A stretch of DNA of 64,000 nucleotides, from positions 111,711 through 175,710 of the forward strand of contig JAREIK010002657.1 in the NCBI GenBank assembly GCA_029783825.1, written 5' to 3'. A program made the position numbers and the translations under genes. Of the stretch, positions 26,681 through 39,230 are shown in pieces. Position 1 is the first letter of the stretch; each line of letters starts with the position of its first letter. The notes beneath the pieces are model-generated. The model ran no database searches, was not told the DNA's origin, and was given only the letters and a program-made list of their open reading frames with translations. The stretch is from Sapria himalayana. Taxonomy: Eukaryota > Streptophyta > Magnoliopsida > Malpighiales > Rafflesiaceae.

Positions 26681-29538
26681 TAAATTAAACCGGTATCCCT
26701 AAATAATAAATAATAAATCTTATTTTTTTTTCATTATAATTTTAAATATTCATTTTAATTATTTAATTGTTTATTTATATATAAATATTAATTACAAAAT
26801 AAATTGAGTTAGACAAATATAATTTATATAAATTATTTGTCATCAATAAATTATTGATAAACTTTTTAAAATAAAAAAAATTTCAAAACAAAAAATTATT
26901 ATATAGTAATATATTTTGCTTTTCTTCTTAATCATTTTAGGTTTTGTAATTATATTTTAATTGATATCTATCTTATTAATAATAGATTATTAATTTATTT
27001 TTTGATCATTATTAGAATATCTATCAATAAAATTGTTTATATTGAATTTATATGATATATAAATATAATGATTATTATAACTAAATATTATATTCATATT
27101 TTAAAAAATTAAAAATTATTATATTTTCAAAGGTTAGAACCTTTGAAGATATTAAAAAATAATAAAAATAAATTTTCTATTATTTTATTTTTTTAATAAA
27201 ACCTATAACCCACTAAATGCATACACAGTTAAATCAGTAAACTCCTAAACCTCATAATGCCTAAATACTTAAACCATTAAACCACTATATACTACTTAAT
27301 AATTAATAAATCTAATTTTAATTTTATTTATTATAATTTTAAATATTCATTTTAATTATTTATTAGTAAATTTTTATAGAAATATTTATTACTAATTTAA
27401 TTATGAGAGCGACATATATATTTTAATTAATTTATTTTTAATCAAACAAAATATATGCTTATAAAAGAAGTAAAAATTTAAAAATTTAAAATTATTATAT
27501 TGTAATATATTTTACTTTAATTTTGAATCAATTTGGGTTTTGTAAATTTTTTTTAAATAATATCAATCTTTTTATTAATAGTTTATTAATTTAAATATTG
27601 ATCATTATTATATTAATATCTCAATAAAATTGTTTATATTGAATTTATATGATATATAATTATTAATATTTTTATAACTAAATATTGTATTCAAATTTCA
27701 AAAAATTTAAATTATTATTATATTTTGAAAAGTTATAACCTATAAAAATGACAAAAAATTACAAATTTTTTTTATTGTTTAAATAAAACCTATAAACCAC
27801 TAAATGCCTAAAAATATAAATTGCTAAACTCCTAATCAACAAAACCTCTAAATACTTAAACCATTAAACAGGTGTACATTAATAAACATGTGTACATTAA
27901 TTTTTATTAACTATAATTTTAAATTTTTATTTTAATTATTTATCAGTTTATTTTTATAGAAATATTAATTACAAAATAAATTATTAATGAGGCAGATCTA
28001 ATTTAAATAATTTATTTTTCATCAAAAAAAATATTTATCCTTATAAAAAGAGACAATTTTTAAAAACAAAAATCTATTATTTAGTAATATATTTTATTTT
28101 TATTTTGAATCATTTTCAATTTTACAATTATATTTAAATTTATAAGATTCTTATTAATTATAGTTTTTATATTTTTTATTGATAATTATTATAATATCTA
28201 TTAATAAAATTATTTATATTTAGTTTACATTATATATAATTATTAAGATTATTATTACTGAATATTATATTGACATTTTAAAAAATTAAAATTTATATTT
28301 TTAAAGATTATAACCTTTAAAAATTAACAAAAATTAAAAAATTGAATTTTTTTATTTTTTCATTCTTTAAATAAAAACTATAAATCACTTAAGGCCTAAA
28401 CACTTAAATCACTAAACCCCAAAACACCTAAATACTTAAACCATTAAACTAGTATATCCTGAATAATAAATAATAAATCTCTATTTTATTCATATTCATT
28501 ATAATTTTAAATATTCATTTTAATTATTTTGTAGTTTATTTTTATAGAATTATAAATTAAAATAAAATTATGAGGAAAACAAATATAATTAAATAATTTA
28601 CTTTTAATAACAAATAATATAAACTTATAAAAAGAAGCAAAACATCAAAGAAAGTATTATTTTGTAATATATTTTACTTTGATTTTGAAAAAATTATTTT
28701 TTTGCAAATATATTTAAAATTATAACTGTCTTATTAAAAATAGTTTATTATTTTTTTTTGATCATTAATATAATATATTTAAATATAATTGTTTATATTG
28801 AATTTACATGATATATAATTATTAAGATTATCATAACTAAATATAGTATTCACATATAAAAAAATTTAAAAATTGATATATATTTAAAGTTTATAACCTT
28901 CAAAATTTAGAAAAAATAACAAAAATAAATTTTTTGCTATATCATTCTTTTAATAAAACTTATAAACCATTAAATGCCTAGATACATAAATATCTAAACT
29001 CCTAAACCCCTAAGCACCTAAATACTTAAACCTTTAAACTCGTAAACCTTAAATATAATTTAAATAATTTATAGAAATATTAATTATAAAATAAATTATG
29101 AGTGATACAAATATAATTTAAATAATATATTTTTCATCAAAAAAACATATAAGCTTATAAAAGGATGTAAAAACTAAAAAAAATTATTATTTAGTAATAA
29201 ATTTTACTTCGATTTTGAATCATTTTATGTTTTTTAATTATATTTTAATTTATATCTATCATATATATATAAGTTTATTAATTTATTTTTTGATAATTGA
29301 TATAATATCTATCAATAAAATTGGTTATATTTAGTTTATATTATATATAGTTATGATATTTATTATTACTATATATTGTATTCACATTTTTAAAAAATTT
29401 TAAAATTATTATATTTTCAAATGTTATAACCTTTGAAATTTTGAAAAAATATAAAAAATAAATTTTTTGTTATTTCATTGTTTGAATAAAACCTATAAAC
29501 CACTAAATTCCTAAAAACATAAATTGCTAACAGGTGAA

Positions 29539-29615
29539 AAAATAGATTATAATCTATTTTATATGCCTAAACACTTAACATTATAATAATGAAAATTATT
29601 ATTTCATTATTATAA
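29539..29615. repeat. Two adjacent inverted repeats at a truncated satellite unit
   Basis: A perfect 22-bp palindrome (29,539-29,560, core AATAGATTATAATCTATT) is followed by a stem with 14-bp arms: TTATAATAATGAAA at 29,581-29,594 and its complement at 29,602-29,615, separated by 7 bases. Between and around them the unit is cut short: the telomere-like block jumps to ATTATAACTAAATATT with most of the body missing. The normal satellite unit does not contain these symmetries, so they look like products of a fold-back deletion or repair event. Confidence 0.75.
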
Positions 29616-29719
29616 CTAAATATTATATTCACTTTTGAAAAATTTTTAAAATTATTATTTTTTGAAAGATTATAATCTTTTAACATGTGAAAAAATAAAA
29701 AACAATATTTTTTTTTGTT

Positions 29720-31150
29720 ATTTTATTGTTTAAATAAAACCTATACACCACTAAATGCCTATACACTAAAATCACTAAACTACAAAATCCTGATACCCCT
29801 ATATAGATAATCCTTTAAACCGATTTAGCCTAAATAATAATTAATAAATCTCATTTTTATTTGTTTTCATTATAATTTAAAAAATTTATTTTGATTATTT
29901 AGTTTTTTATTTATATATATAAATTAATTATAAAATAAATTAAGAGTTAAAAATATAATTTATAAAAATTATTTTTCATCAAAAAATACATAAGCTTATA
30001 AAAAGAATAAAAATTTAAAAACAAATAATTATTATCAAGTAATATATTTTGCTTAGCTTTTGAATCATTTTAGGTTTTGATATTATATTTTAAATATTAT
30101 CAATGTTATTCATAATAGATTTTTAATTTATATTTTGATAATTATTAGAATATCTATCAATAAAATTGTTTATATAGAATTTATATGATATATAATTATT
30201 ATGATTATTATATATAAATATTTATTCACTTTTTTAAAAAATTAAAAATTATTATATTTTCAAAGGTTATAACCTTTGAAAATATCAAAAAATAATAAAA
30301 ATACTATTTTTTTATTTTATTTTTTAAATAAAAATTATAAACCACTAAATGCATACATAGTTAAATTAGTAAACTCCTAAACCCCGTAATGGATAAATAC
30401 ATAAACCATTAAACTTCTATATACTACTTAATAATTAATAAATCTAATTTTATTTCTATTTATTATAATTTTAAATATTCATTTTAATTATTTATTAGTC
30501 TATTTTTATAGAAATATTTATTAAAAAATAAAGTATGAGTGCGACAAATATAATTTAATTAATTTATTTTTAATAAAAAAAATATACGCTTATAAAAGAA
30601 GTAAAAATTTAAAAATTAATAATTATTATCCAGTAATATATTTTACTTTAATTTTGAATATATTTGGGTTTTGTAAATATTTTTTAATTAATATCTATCT
30701 TTTTATTAATAGTATATTAATTTAATTTTTGATCATTATTATATTATCTATCAATAAAATTGTTTATATTGAATTTATATGATATATAATTATTAATATT
30801 ATTATAACTAAATATTGTATTCACATTTCAAAAAATTGTAAATATTATTATATTTTCAAAGGTTATAACCTATGAAAATGATAACAAATTATAGAAATTT
30901 TTTTTGTTATTTTATTTTTTTATATAAAACATATAAACCACTAAAAGCCTAAAAACATAAATCGCTAAACTCCTAACGACAAAACCTCTAAATACTTAAA
31001 CCATTAAACTGGTATGCATTAATAATAAATCTTAAATCTAATTTTAATTTTTATTCAGTATAATTTTAAATTTATATTTTAATTATTTATCAGTTTATTT
31101 TTATAGAAATATTAATTACAAAATAAATTATTAGTGAGATAGATATAACT
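29720..31150 (+). repeat. Higher-order repeat block, copy 2 (partner of 25,240-26,680)
   Basis: This is the partner of the block at 25,240. Diagnostic strings recur in the same order, for example GCATACATAGTTAAATTAGT with TTATCCAGTAATATATTTTA and then CTAAAAGCCTAAAAACATAA. A few substitutions and small indels separate the copies. Confidence 0.75.
30254..30285. repeat. Perfect 32-bp palindrome of a satellite unit (example 3)
   Basis: The same 32 bases as at 4,397 and 14,694 appear here, again in the unit type followed by ATCAAAAAATAATAAAAAT. This is a third independent site with full symmetry. Confidence 0.9.
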
Positions 31151-33999
31151 TAAATTAAACCTGTATAACCTAAATAATAAATAATAAATCTCTTTTTTTT
31201 TCATTATAATTTTAAATATTCATTTTAATTATTATTTTTTTATTTTTATATAAATATTAATTAAAAAATAAATTTTGAGTTAGAAAAATATAATTTATGT
31301 AAATTATTTTTAATCAAAAAAATATAGATAAACTTTTTAAAATAAAAAAAAATTTTAAAACAAAAAAATATTATATAGTAATATATTTTTCTTTGCTTAT
31401 GAATCATTTTATGTTTTGTAATTATATTTTAATTGATATCAATCTTATTAATAATATTTTTATTAATTTATTTTTTGATAATTATTAGAATATTTATTAC
31501 TAAAATTGTTTATATTGAATTTATATGATATATAAATATAATGATTATTATAACTAAATATTGAATTCACTTTTGAAAATAAATTAAAAATTATTATATT
31601 TTTAAAGGTTATAACCTTTGAAAATATCAAAAAATAATAAAAATAAGTGTTTTGTTATTTTATTTTTTAAATAAAACCTATAAACCACTAAATGCATACA
31701 TAATTAAATTAGTAAATACCTAAACCCAGTAATACCTAAATACATAAACCATTAAACTAGCTATAAAATAAATAATAATTAATAAATCAAATTTTAATTT
31801 CTATTTATTATAGTTTTAAATATTCATTTTAATTATTTATAAGTTTATTTTTATAGAAATATTTATTATAACATAAAATATTTGTGTGACAAATATAATT
31901 TAAATAATTTATTTTTAATCAAAAGAAATATATACGCTTATAAAAGCAGTAAAAATTTAAAAATTAAAAATTATTATCCAGTAATATATTTTACTTTAAT
32001 TTTGAATCAATTTGGGTTTTCTCATTATTTTTTAATTAATATCTATCTTATTATTAATAGTTTATTAATTTAATTTTTGATCATTATTATAATATCTATC
32101 AATAAAATTATTTATTTTGAATTTATATCATATATAATAACTAATATTATTATAACTAAATATTATATTCACATTTCAAAAAATTTTAAATATTATTATA
32201 TTTTCAAAGGTTATAACCTATGAAATTGAGAAAAAATTACTAATTTTTTTTTTGTTATTTTATTGATTAAATAAAACCTATAAACAACTAAATGCCTAAA
32301 AACCTAAATCGCTAAACTCTTAAAATACAAACCCTCTAAATACTTAAACCATTAAACTAGTATACATTAATAATAATTCAAAAATATCATTTTAATTTTT
32401 ATTAAGTAAAATTTTAAATTTTTTTTTAATTAATTTTCAGTTTATTTTTATAGAAATATTAAATACAAAATAAATTATTACTATGACAGATCTAATTTAA
32501 ATTAGACCGATATACCCTAAATAATAAATAATAAATCTCATTATTTTTTAATTATAATTTTAAATATTCATTTTAATTATTTATTTGTGTATTTTAATAT
32601 AAATATTAATTAGAAAATAATTTATGAGTTACACAAATATAATTTATATAAATTATATTCTAATAATTCTGAATCATTTTAGGTTTTATAATTATATTTT
32701 AATTGATATCTATCTTATTAATAATAGATTATTAAGTTATTTTTTCATTATTATTAGAATATTTATCAATAAAAATGTTTATATTGAATTTATATGATAT
32801 ATAAATATAATGATTATTATAACTAAATATTGTATTCAGTTTTGAAAATAATTTTAAAATTATTATATTATCAAAGGTTATAACCTTTGAAAATGTCAAA
32901 AAATAAAAAAAATTAAATTTTTTGTTATTTCATTTTTCAAATAAAAACTAAAGATCATTAAATGCTTACTTACTTAAATTAGTAAGCTCATAAATCCTAA
33001 ACCCCTAAATACATAAACCTTTTAACACCTATATACGACTTAATAAATAATAAATCTCATTTTTATTTCTATTTATTATAATTTTAAATATTAATTTTAA
33101 TTATTTATAGTTTTAATTTTTTAGAAAAATTAATTACAAAATAAATTTCGAGTGAGACAAATATTATTTAAATAATTTATTTTAATAATTGACAAAATAT
33201 AAGCTTATAAAAAGAAGGAAAATTTTAAAAATTAAATATTATTATTTAGTAATATATTTTGATTTGATTTTGAATCATTTTGTGTTATTTAAATATATTT
33301 TAATAAATATTAATATTATTAATAATAGTTTATTAATTTAATTTTTGATCATTATTATAATATCTATCATTAATATTATTTATATTGAATTTATATTATA
33401 TACAATTAGTAAGATTAATATAATTATACATGGTATTCACATTTCAAAAAAGTTTAAAAATTATTTTATTTTCAAAGGTTATACCCTTTGAAAATCAGAA
33501 AAAATCTAAAAAAAAAAATTTTTTATTTTTATTATATAAATAAAACCTATAAACCACTAAATACCTAAAAACATAAATTTATAAACTCCTAAATGATAAA
33601 ACTCCTAAATAATCAAACCATTAAACCGGTATACCACATATAATAAATCATAAATCTCATTTTAATTGGTATTCATTATAATTTTAAATATTCATTTTAA
33701 TTATTTATTAGTTTATTTAATTATAGAAATATTAATTACTTATTAAATAATGAGAGAGACAACTATAATTTTAATAATTTATTTTTAATCAAAAAAAATA
33801 TATAAGCATATAAAAAGAAGTAAAAATTTAAAAACAAAAAATTATTATTTAGTAATATATTTTTCTTTGATTTTGAATCATTATATTTAGGTTTTGTAAT
33901 TATATTTTAATTGCTATCAATCTTATTAAGAATTGTTTATTAATTTATTATTTGATCAATTTTATAATATCTAAAAATAAAATTACTTATATTTAATTT

Positions 34000-34020
34000 A
34001 AATGTCTTTTTATTCAAGAT
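34000..34020. other. Inversion junction of the satellite array
   Basis: On the left, a + strand unit runs to AATTTAAATGTCTT, the normal body sequence. On the right, TTATTCAAGATATACTGGTT is the - strand reading of the GGTATACCCTAAATAATAA region of another unit. The breakpoint lies near 34,009 within a run of T, so a few bases of microhomology are possible. No insertion is needed between the two sides. This is the only orientation change I find in the window. Confidence 0.88.
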
Positions 34021-36744
34021 ATACTGGTTTAATGGTTTAAGTATTTAGGTGTTTTTGGGTTTAGGAAGTTTAGTGATTTAAGTGTTTAGACCTTTAGTGA
34101 TTTATAGTTATTACCTAAAAAAATAAAAAACAAAAAATTTAATTTTTTGAATTTTATTTTAATTTTTGAAGGTTGTAACCTTTGAAAATATAATAATTTA
34201 TTATTTTTTTTAAATGTGAATATAATATTTAGTTATAATAATCTTAATAATTATATATAATCTAAACTAAATATAAATAATTTTATTAATAGATATTAAA
34301 ATAATGATCAATAAATAAATTAATAAACTAGTATTAATAAGAATTATATAAATTAAAATATAATTGTAGAAACAAAAATGATTCAAAATCAAAATAAGAT
34401 ATATTACAAAATAATAATTTTTTTATTTTAAAAATTTTGCATCATTTTATTAGCATATATATTTTTTTTGATGAAAAATAAATTATTTAAATTATATCTG
34501 TCTCACTAATAATTTATTTTGTAATTAATATTTCTATAAAAATAAATTGATAAAAAATTAAAATGAATATTTAAAATTATAATGAATACTAATAAATATA
34601 AAAATTTATAAATACTTATATTTGATGTTAATTTAATATAAAAATTTGTATTAATATATATTATTATAATGATCGTAAAATAAATTAATAAACTATTATT
34701 AATAAGATAGATATTAATTAAAATATATTTGTAGAAACCAAAATAATTCAAAATCAAAGTATATTATATTACTAAATAAAATTTTAAAATTTTGAAATTT
34801 TGTTTATTTTTATAAGATTTTTTTTTTCATAAAAAATAATTTATCTAAATTATATGTGTCTCACTCATTATTTAATTTGTAATTTATATTTCTATAAAAA
34901 TAAACTCTAAAATAATTAAAATGAATATTTAAAATTATAATGAATATTTAAAATTATAGTGAATACAAATAAAAATCAGATTTATTATTTATTAATTATT
35001 ATTTAGGTTATATAGGTTTAATGGTTTAAGTATTTTGGGGGTTTTGGGGTTTAGGAGTCTAGAGATTTAAATGTGTAGGCATTTAGTGGTTTATAAGTTT
35101 TATTTAAATAATAAAATAATCTTAATAATTATAAGACATTTAAATTAAATATAAGTAATTTTATTGTTATATATTATAAAAATGATCAAATAATAAATTA
35201 ATAAACTTTTATTAATAAGATTGATAGCAAGAAAAACCTATACATAATGATTCAAAATCAAAGTAAAATATATTACTAAATAATAATTTTTTGTTTTTAA
35301 ATTTTTACTTCTTTATATAAGCTTATTTTTTTTTTGATTAAAAATAAATTATAAAATTATATTTTTCTCATTCATTATTTATTTTGTGATTGTTATTTCT
35401 ATAAAAAACAAACTAATAAATAATTAAAATGAATATTTAAAATTATAATGAATACAAATTAAAATGAGATTTATGATTTATTATATATGGTATGCCAGTT
35501 TAATGGTTTGATTATTTAGTGGTTTATAGGTTTATTTATATAATAAAAATTTAAAAATTTTATTTTTGATTTTTTCTATTTTTTAAAGGTTATAACCTTT
35601 AAAAAATAATAATTTTTAAAATATTTTGAAATGTGAATACCATGCATAATTATATTAATCATACTAATTATATATCATATAAATTAAATATAAATAATTT
35701 AATGATAGATATTATAATAATGAACAAAAATTAAATTAATAAACTATTATTATTAATATAAATATTAATTAAAATATAATTGCATGACTCAAAATGATTC
35801 AAAATCAAATCAAAATATATTACTATATAATAATATTTAATTTTTAAAATTTTCTTTCTTTTTATAAGCTTATATTTTTTTATTAAAATAAATTATTTAA
35901 ATAATATTTGTCTCACTCGAAATTTAGTTTGTAATTAATTTTTCTAAAAAATTAAACTATAAATAATTAAAATGAATATTAAAAATTATAATATATAGAA
36001 ATAAAAATGAGATTTATTATTTATTAAGTAGTTAATAGCTGTTAAAAGGTTTATGTATTTAGGGGTTTCGGGATTTATGAGCTTACTGATTTAAGTAAGT
36101 AAGCATTTAATGATCTATAGGTTTTTTTTTAAAAATGAAATAAAAAATTTATTTTTTATTATTTTTTCTCATTTTTTATGGTTATAACCTTTGAAAATAT
36201 AATAATTTTTAAATTTTTTTCAAAAGTGAATTCAATATTTAGTTATAATAATCATGATATTTTTATATCATATAAATTCAATGATAAACTATTTTTTTGA
36301 TAAATATTCTAATAATGATCAAAAAATAAATTAATAGTCTATTATTAATAAGAGTATATATCAATTATAATATATTTACAAAACCTAAAATGATTCAGAA
36401 GCAAAGCAAAATATATTACTATATAATAATTTTTTGTTTTAAAATTTTTTTTACTTTTAAAAAGTTTATCTATATTATTTAGATGAAAAATAATTTATAT
36501 AAATTATATTTGTGTAACTCATAATTTATTTTGTAATTAATATTTATATAAAAATAAACAAATAAATAATTAAATTTGAATATTTAAAATTAAAATGAAA
36601 AAAAAATGAGATTTATTTTTTATTATTTAGGATATACCGGTTTAATTTAAATTAGACCTGTCTCACTAATAATTTATTTTGTAATTAATATTTCTATAAA
36701 AATAAACAGATAAATAATTAAAATAAAAATTAAAATTATATTGA
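34010..36744 (-). repeat. A/T-rich satellite array, - orientation, segment 4
   Basis: The units here are the reverse complement of those to the left: TTTAGTGGTTTATAGGTTTT marks the telomere-like block read on the opposite strand. One unit near 34,590-34,640 lacks its telomere-like block, running from AATGAATACTAATAAATATA straight into unit-body sequence, so two unit bodies are joined by a deletion. A unit with AAGTAAGTAAGCATTTAATG near 36,090 and one with TATATGGTATGCCAGTTTAA near 35,490 repeat, in the inverted sense, the type order seen at 32,941 and 33,600. Confidence 0.9.
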
Positions 36745-39230
36745 ATAATTAAAATAATTTATTTTCTTCCTCTCTCAAATCTAGAATGATTGCTAAAGCT
36801 ATAACCAAAATAATAGGAGCTTATACTTTATATCTATTATGTCTCATCATATTTGATGTTGAATCACTGGGCTATCAAAGGTAATTTGACTCATGCACGC
36901 TAACAGTCTAAACCAAAGTTCTACCCCTATGTGTTGAAATAGCTAGTTATTGAGGATGCTATTTATATTGATTATTGTAATTTCTTCTAAAATATCTCTC
37001 ATGCACACACTCAAAGCAATTTTTTTAAAACATAGTTCACCTCTAAAAAAATAATCACATTGTAGCCCATTAGAACAAACTAGCCCCAGTGCAGTTTAAG
37101 CAGGGCATGAAGTATGGGCTCTCTTTCAATAAAGATTCAAAAAATTTATTTTATTGCCATGTATAACCCTTTTTTTTATATCCCCATGGATATGAAAAGT
37201 ATCATTTCTTTCTTTTATATTAAATGAGTTATGTATACAAGCTCACAATACCCAAAAAGGTGTAAATGAATCATATTCAAATGTATAAAAGGTTTTAATC
37301 ATTGCTCAAAATATTAGTCTTGCATATTGACACTTGATGTCACAAATCAAAGGAAAAAGCCATAGTGATATTTCCAATCCCAAGAATTTCAGCTATATAA
37401 AGTTATAAAGAGTAGTACTCGAGCTTTAACTATTTCTAGGGTCATGACTTTTGCTCTTGAGGAATGTCCAAAGTTTACAATCATTCCTATTGCAATGACT
37501 TGGCAATATAAAGATAAAATGCACAAGCTATGGTCATATCCAATACTGTGACCCAATATTATAGTGATTAAATATGTATTCATGATCATTCTTAGTGCCA
37601 TAACAATATGTTTAACAGAGAGACACAAGTTATGGCATATTCTCATCGATATGATTTTGTTTTGTAGAGACAAAATATACAATCATGACCATTGCTAATG
37701 CTAGAATAATCTAAAGCAAGAAAGAGACTGAATTCATAACTCACCCCTTGTATCATGACTTTGTGTTACATATACAAAAAGATAAATCTGTGATAGTCCT
37801 AAAAGTTGTGAATTTCAATTTAAATTTAACACTTAGTCATTTGATTATAAAAGTGCAAAACATGAGATTTAGGATTTAGGGTTTATGTAGTAGGGTTATA
37901 GTTTATCATTTAATGTTTTGGATTTAATGTTTAGATTTTATGTTTTTTTTTTGTTTTTTTTTGGAAAATACACACTTTATTTATCATTTAGGCACACAAC
38001 ATACAAGAGACTAAAAAGCTGACTAATTTAGGCCAGCCCACCAAATCCTACGCACCTTAATGATTCTATGCATAAAATATATAAAAAAACATAAAGCCTA
38101 ATCATTACAAGCGTACGAATACAACTAAATCACCTGGCATTCCCGCACTTCAGAGTTGGCATTGAGTCTTTAAGCGCACTACGTGCTTTCCATTCTGATT
38201 TGTCAAAACCTTTTGGAGGAACCTGAATGATGCACCATATTAAAACTATGAAAATATAAAATTGTGCATGTGTGTGCATGCAACATCAACCATTTGCCTA
38301 TGTCATTGCTATGCAATGGAATACATGTAAAACTGAATACCCATAAATCCACAAGTCCATATCTACGGCACTTTGTCAATTCATTCTAATCTCTGAATTC
38401 CACATTCTTTTGCTCCAATGATCCTCGAAAGAGTATCTCTTGGGTTAGAATGCTTCCTCCTCGAGCTCCAAGAAGTGGCTGTATGTTGCACCAACAAAAT
38501 ATCAAAAAATATGCATGCATCGGTGTGCATGTGTGATGAGGTCCATCTCATAGTCTAATTATCTTAGCGTACAACCAAGCTAGAATACAAGTAAAATTAC
38601 AAAATTCTATAAAGATGGGTCTTCTGCTTTTGGGAGTGTAGCATTGCCTAATGTGTATTTACAAAATGCATTAGTAGGCCCCACTTAGAGATACTCATGG
38701 GTCTAGTTGCCCTCATTACATGCTACATAGAGAACAGACAAGATTGTGTGTGTGAGTATGTCATGATCCATCTCTGCAAGTTCATGTGCATACAAAGTTA
38801 AAAATACAAATAAGACTACAAACATAAACTACAAGTTTGAATATTTCACTCCCGTGTGGCTGGTCTGGACTCCATTGCTTACTGGCCCTGCTTGGTGATG
38901 CTTCTGATATTTCCAGCTCTCCAATTAATCCTGGATTACCCGTTACTCCTTTTGGGTGATGGTTGGGTGGCCCTCTATGCTGCCTGATAGGGCTGGTTGG
39001 ACCCACTCCAAGCTACTCCTGGGTTTACTCCCGACCACTTTGTTCTACTCATCAGTTGTCTGAATGTTATCATCCCAGCTTGCTAGCGGGGCCCTCTACA
39101 TGCTGTTGGCCCATACTTCTGGTTGCTTCCAGGACTTGTTGGCCCCTCTAAATGCTACACCAAAATGGACAAGATATGTGCACGTGTGTACTGTGGTACA
39201 TCGCTATGTGTCTGTGGTGCAGCAGTATCA
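36745..39230 (-). other. Non-satellite cassette, copy B
   Basis: This is the reverse complement of cassette A over its whole length, of nearly equal size (about 2.49 kb). It runs from the TTTATTTTCTTCCTCTCTCA end to GGTGCAGCAGTATCA. It keeps the T-rich complement of the poly(A) (about 37,942-37,962) with TTTATT just beyond, and the telomere-like tract at about 37,863-37,940. Open frames on both strands at 38,782-39,246 overlap each other in the GC-richer part and match no family I know. Scattered substitutions distinguish it from A; copy C is closer to B than to A in several places, for example ATCACTGGGCTATCAAAGG. Confidence 0.85.

Larger units (their letters stand above)
14161..34009 (+). 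repeat. A/T-rich satellite array, + orientation, segment 3 (up to the inversion)
   Basis: This is almost 20 kb of uninterrupted satellite in + orientation, made of standard, short and long units. Short units lacking part of the body (AAACTCGTAAACC then AATATAATTTAAATAATTTA) occur near 16,500, 22,500, 24,220 and 29,040. A type with TATATAGATAATC, then a type with GCTTACTTACTTAAAT, then a type with ATATATAATAAATC follow one another near 18,880, 19,480 and 20,110, repeating the order seen near 820, 1,370 and 2,040. A block of about 1.4 kb from 25,240 recurs at 29,720. Open frames of 60-97 codons fall in the same register of the unit body and are rejected as genes. Confidence 0.93.
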
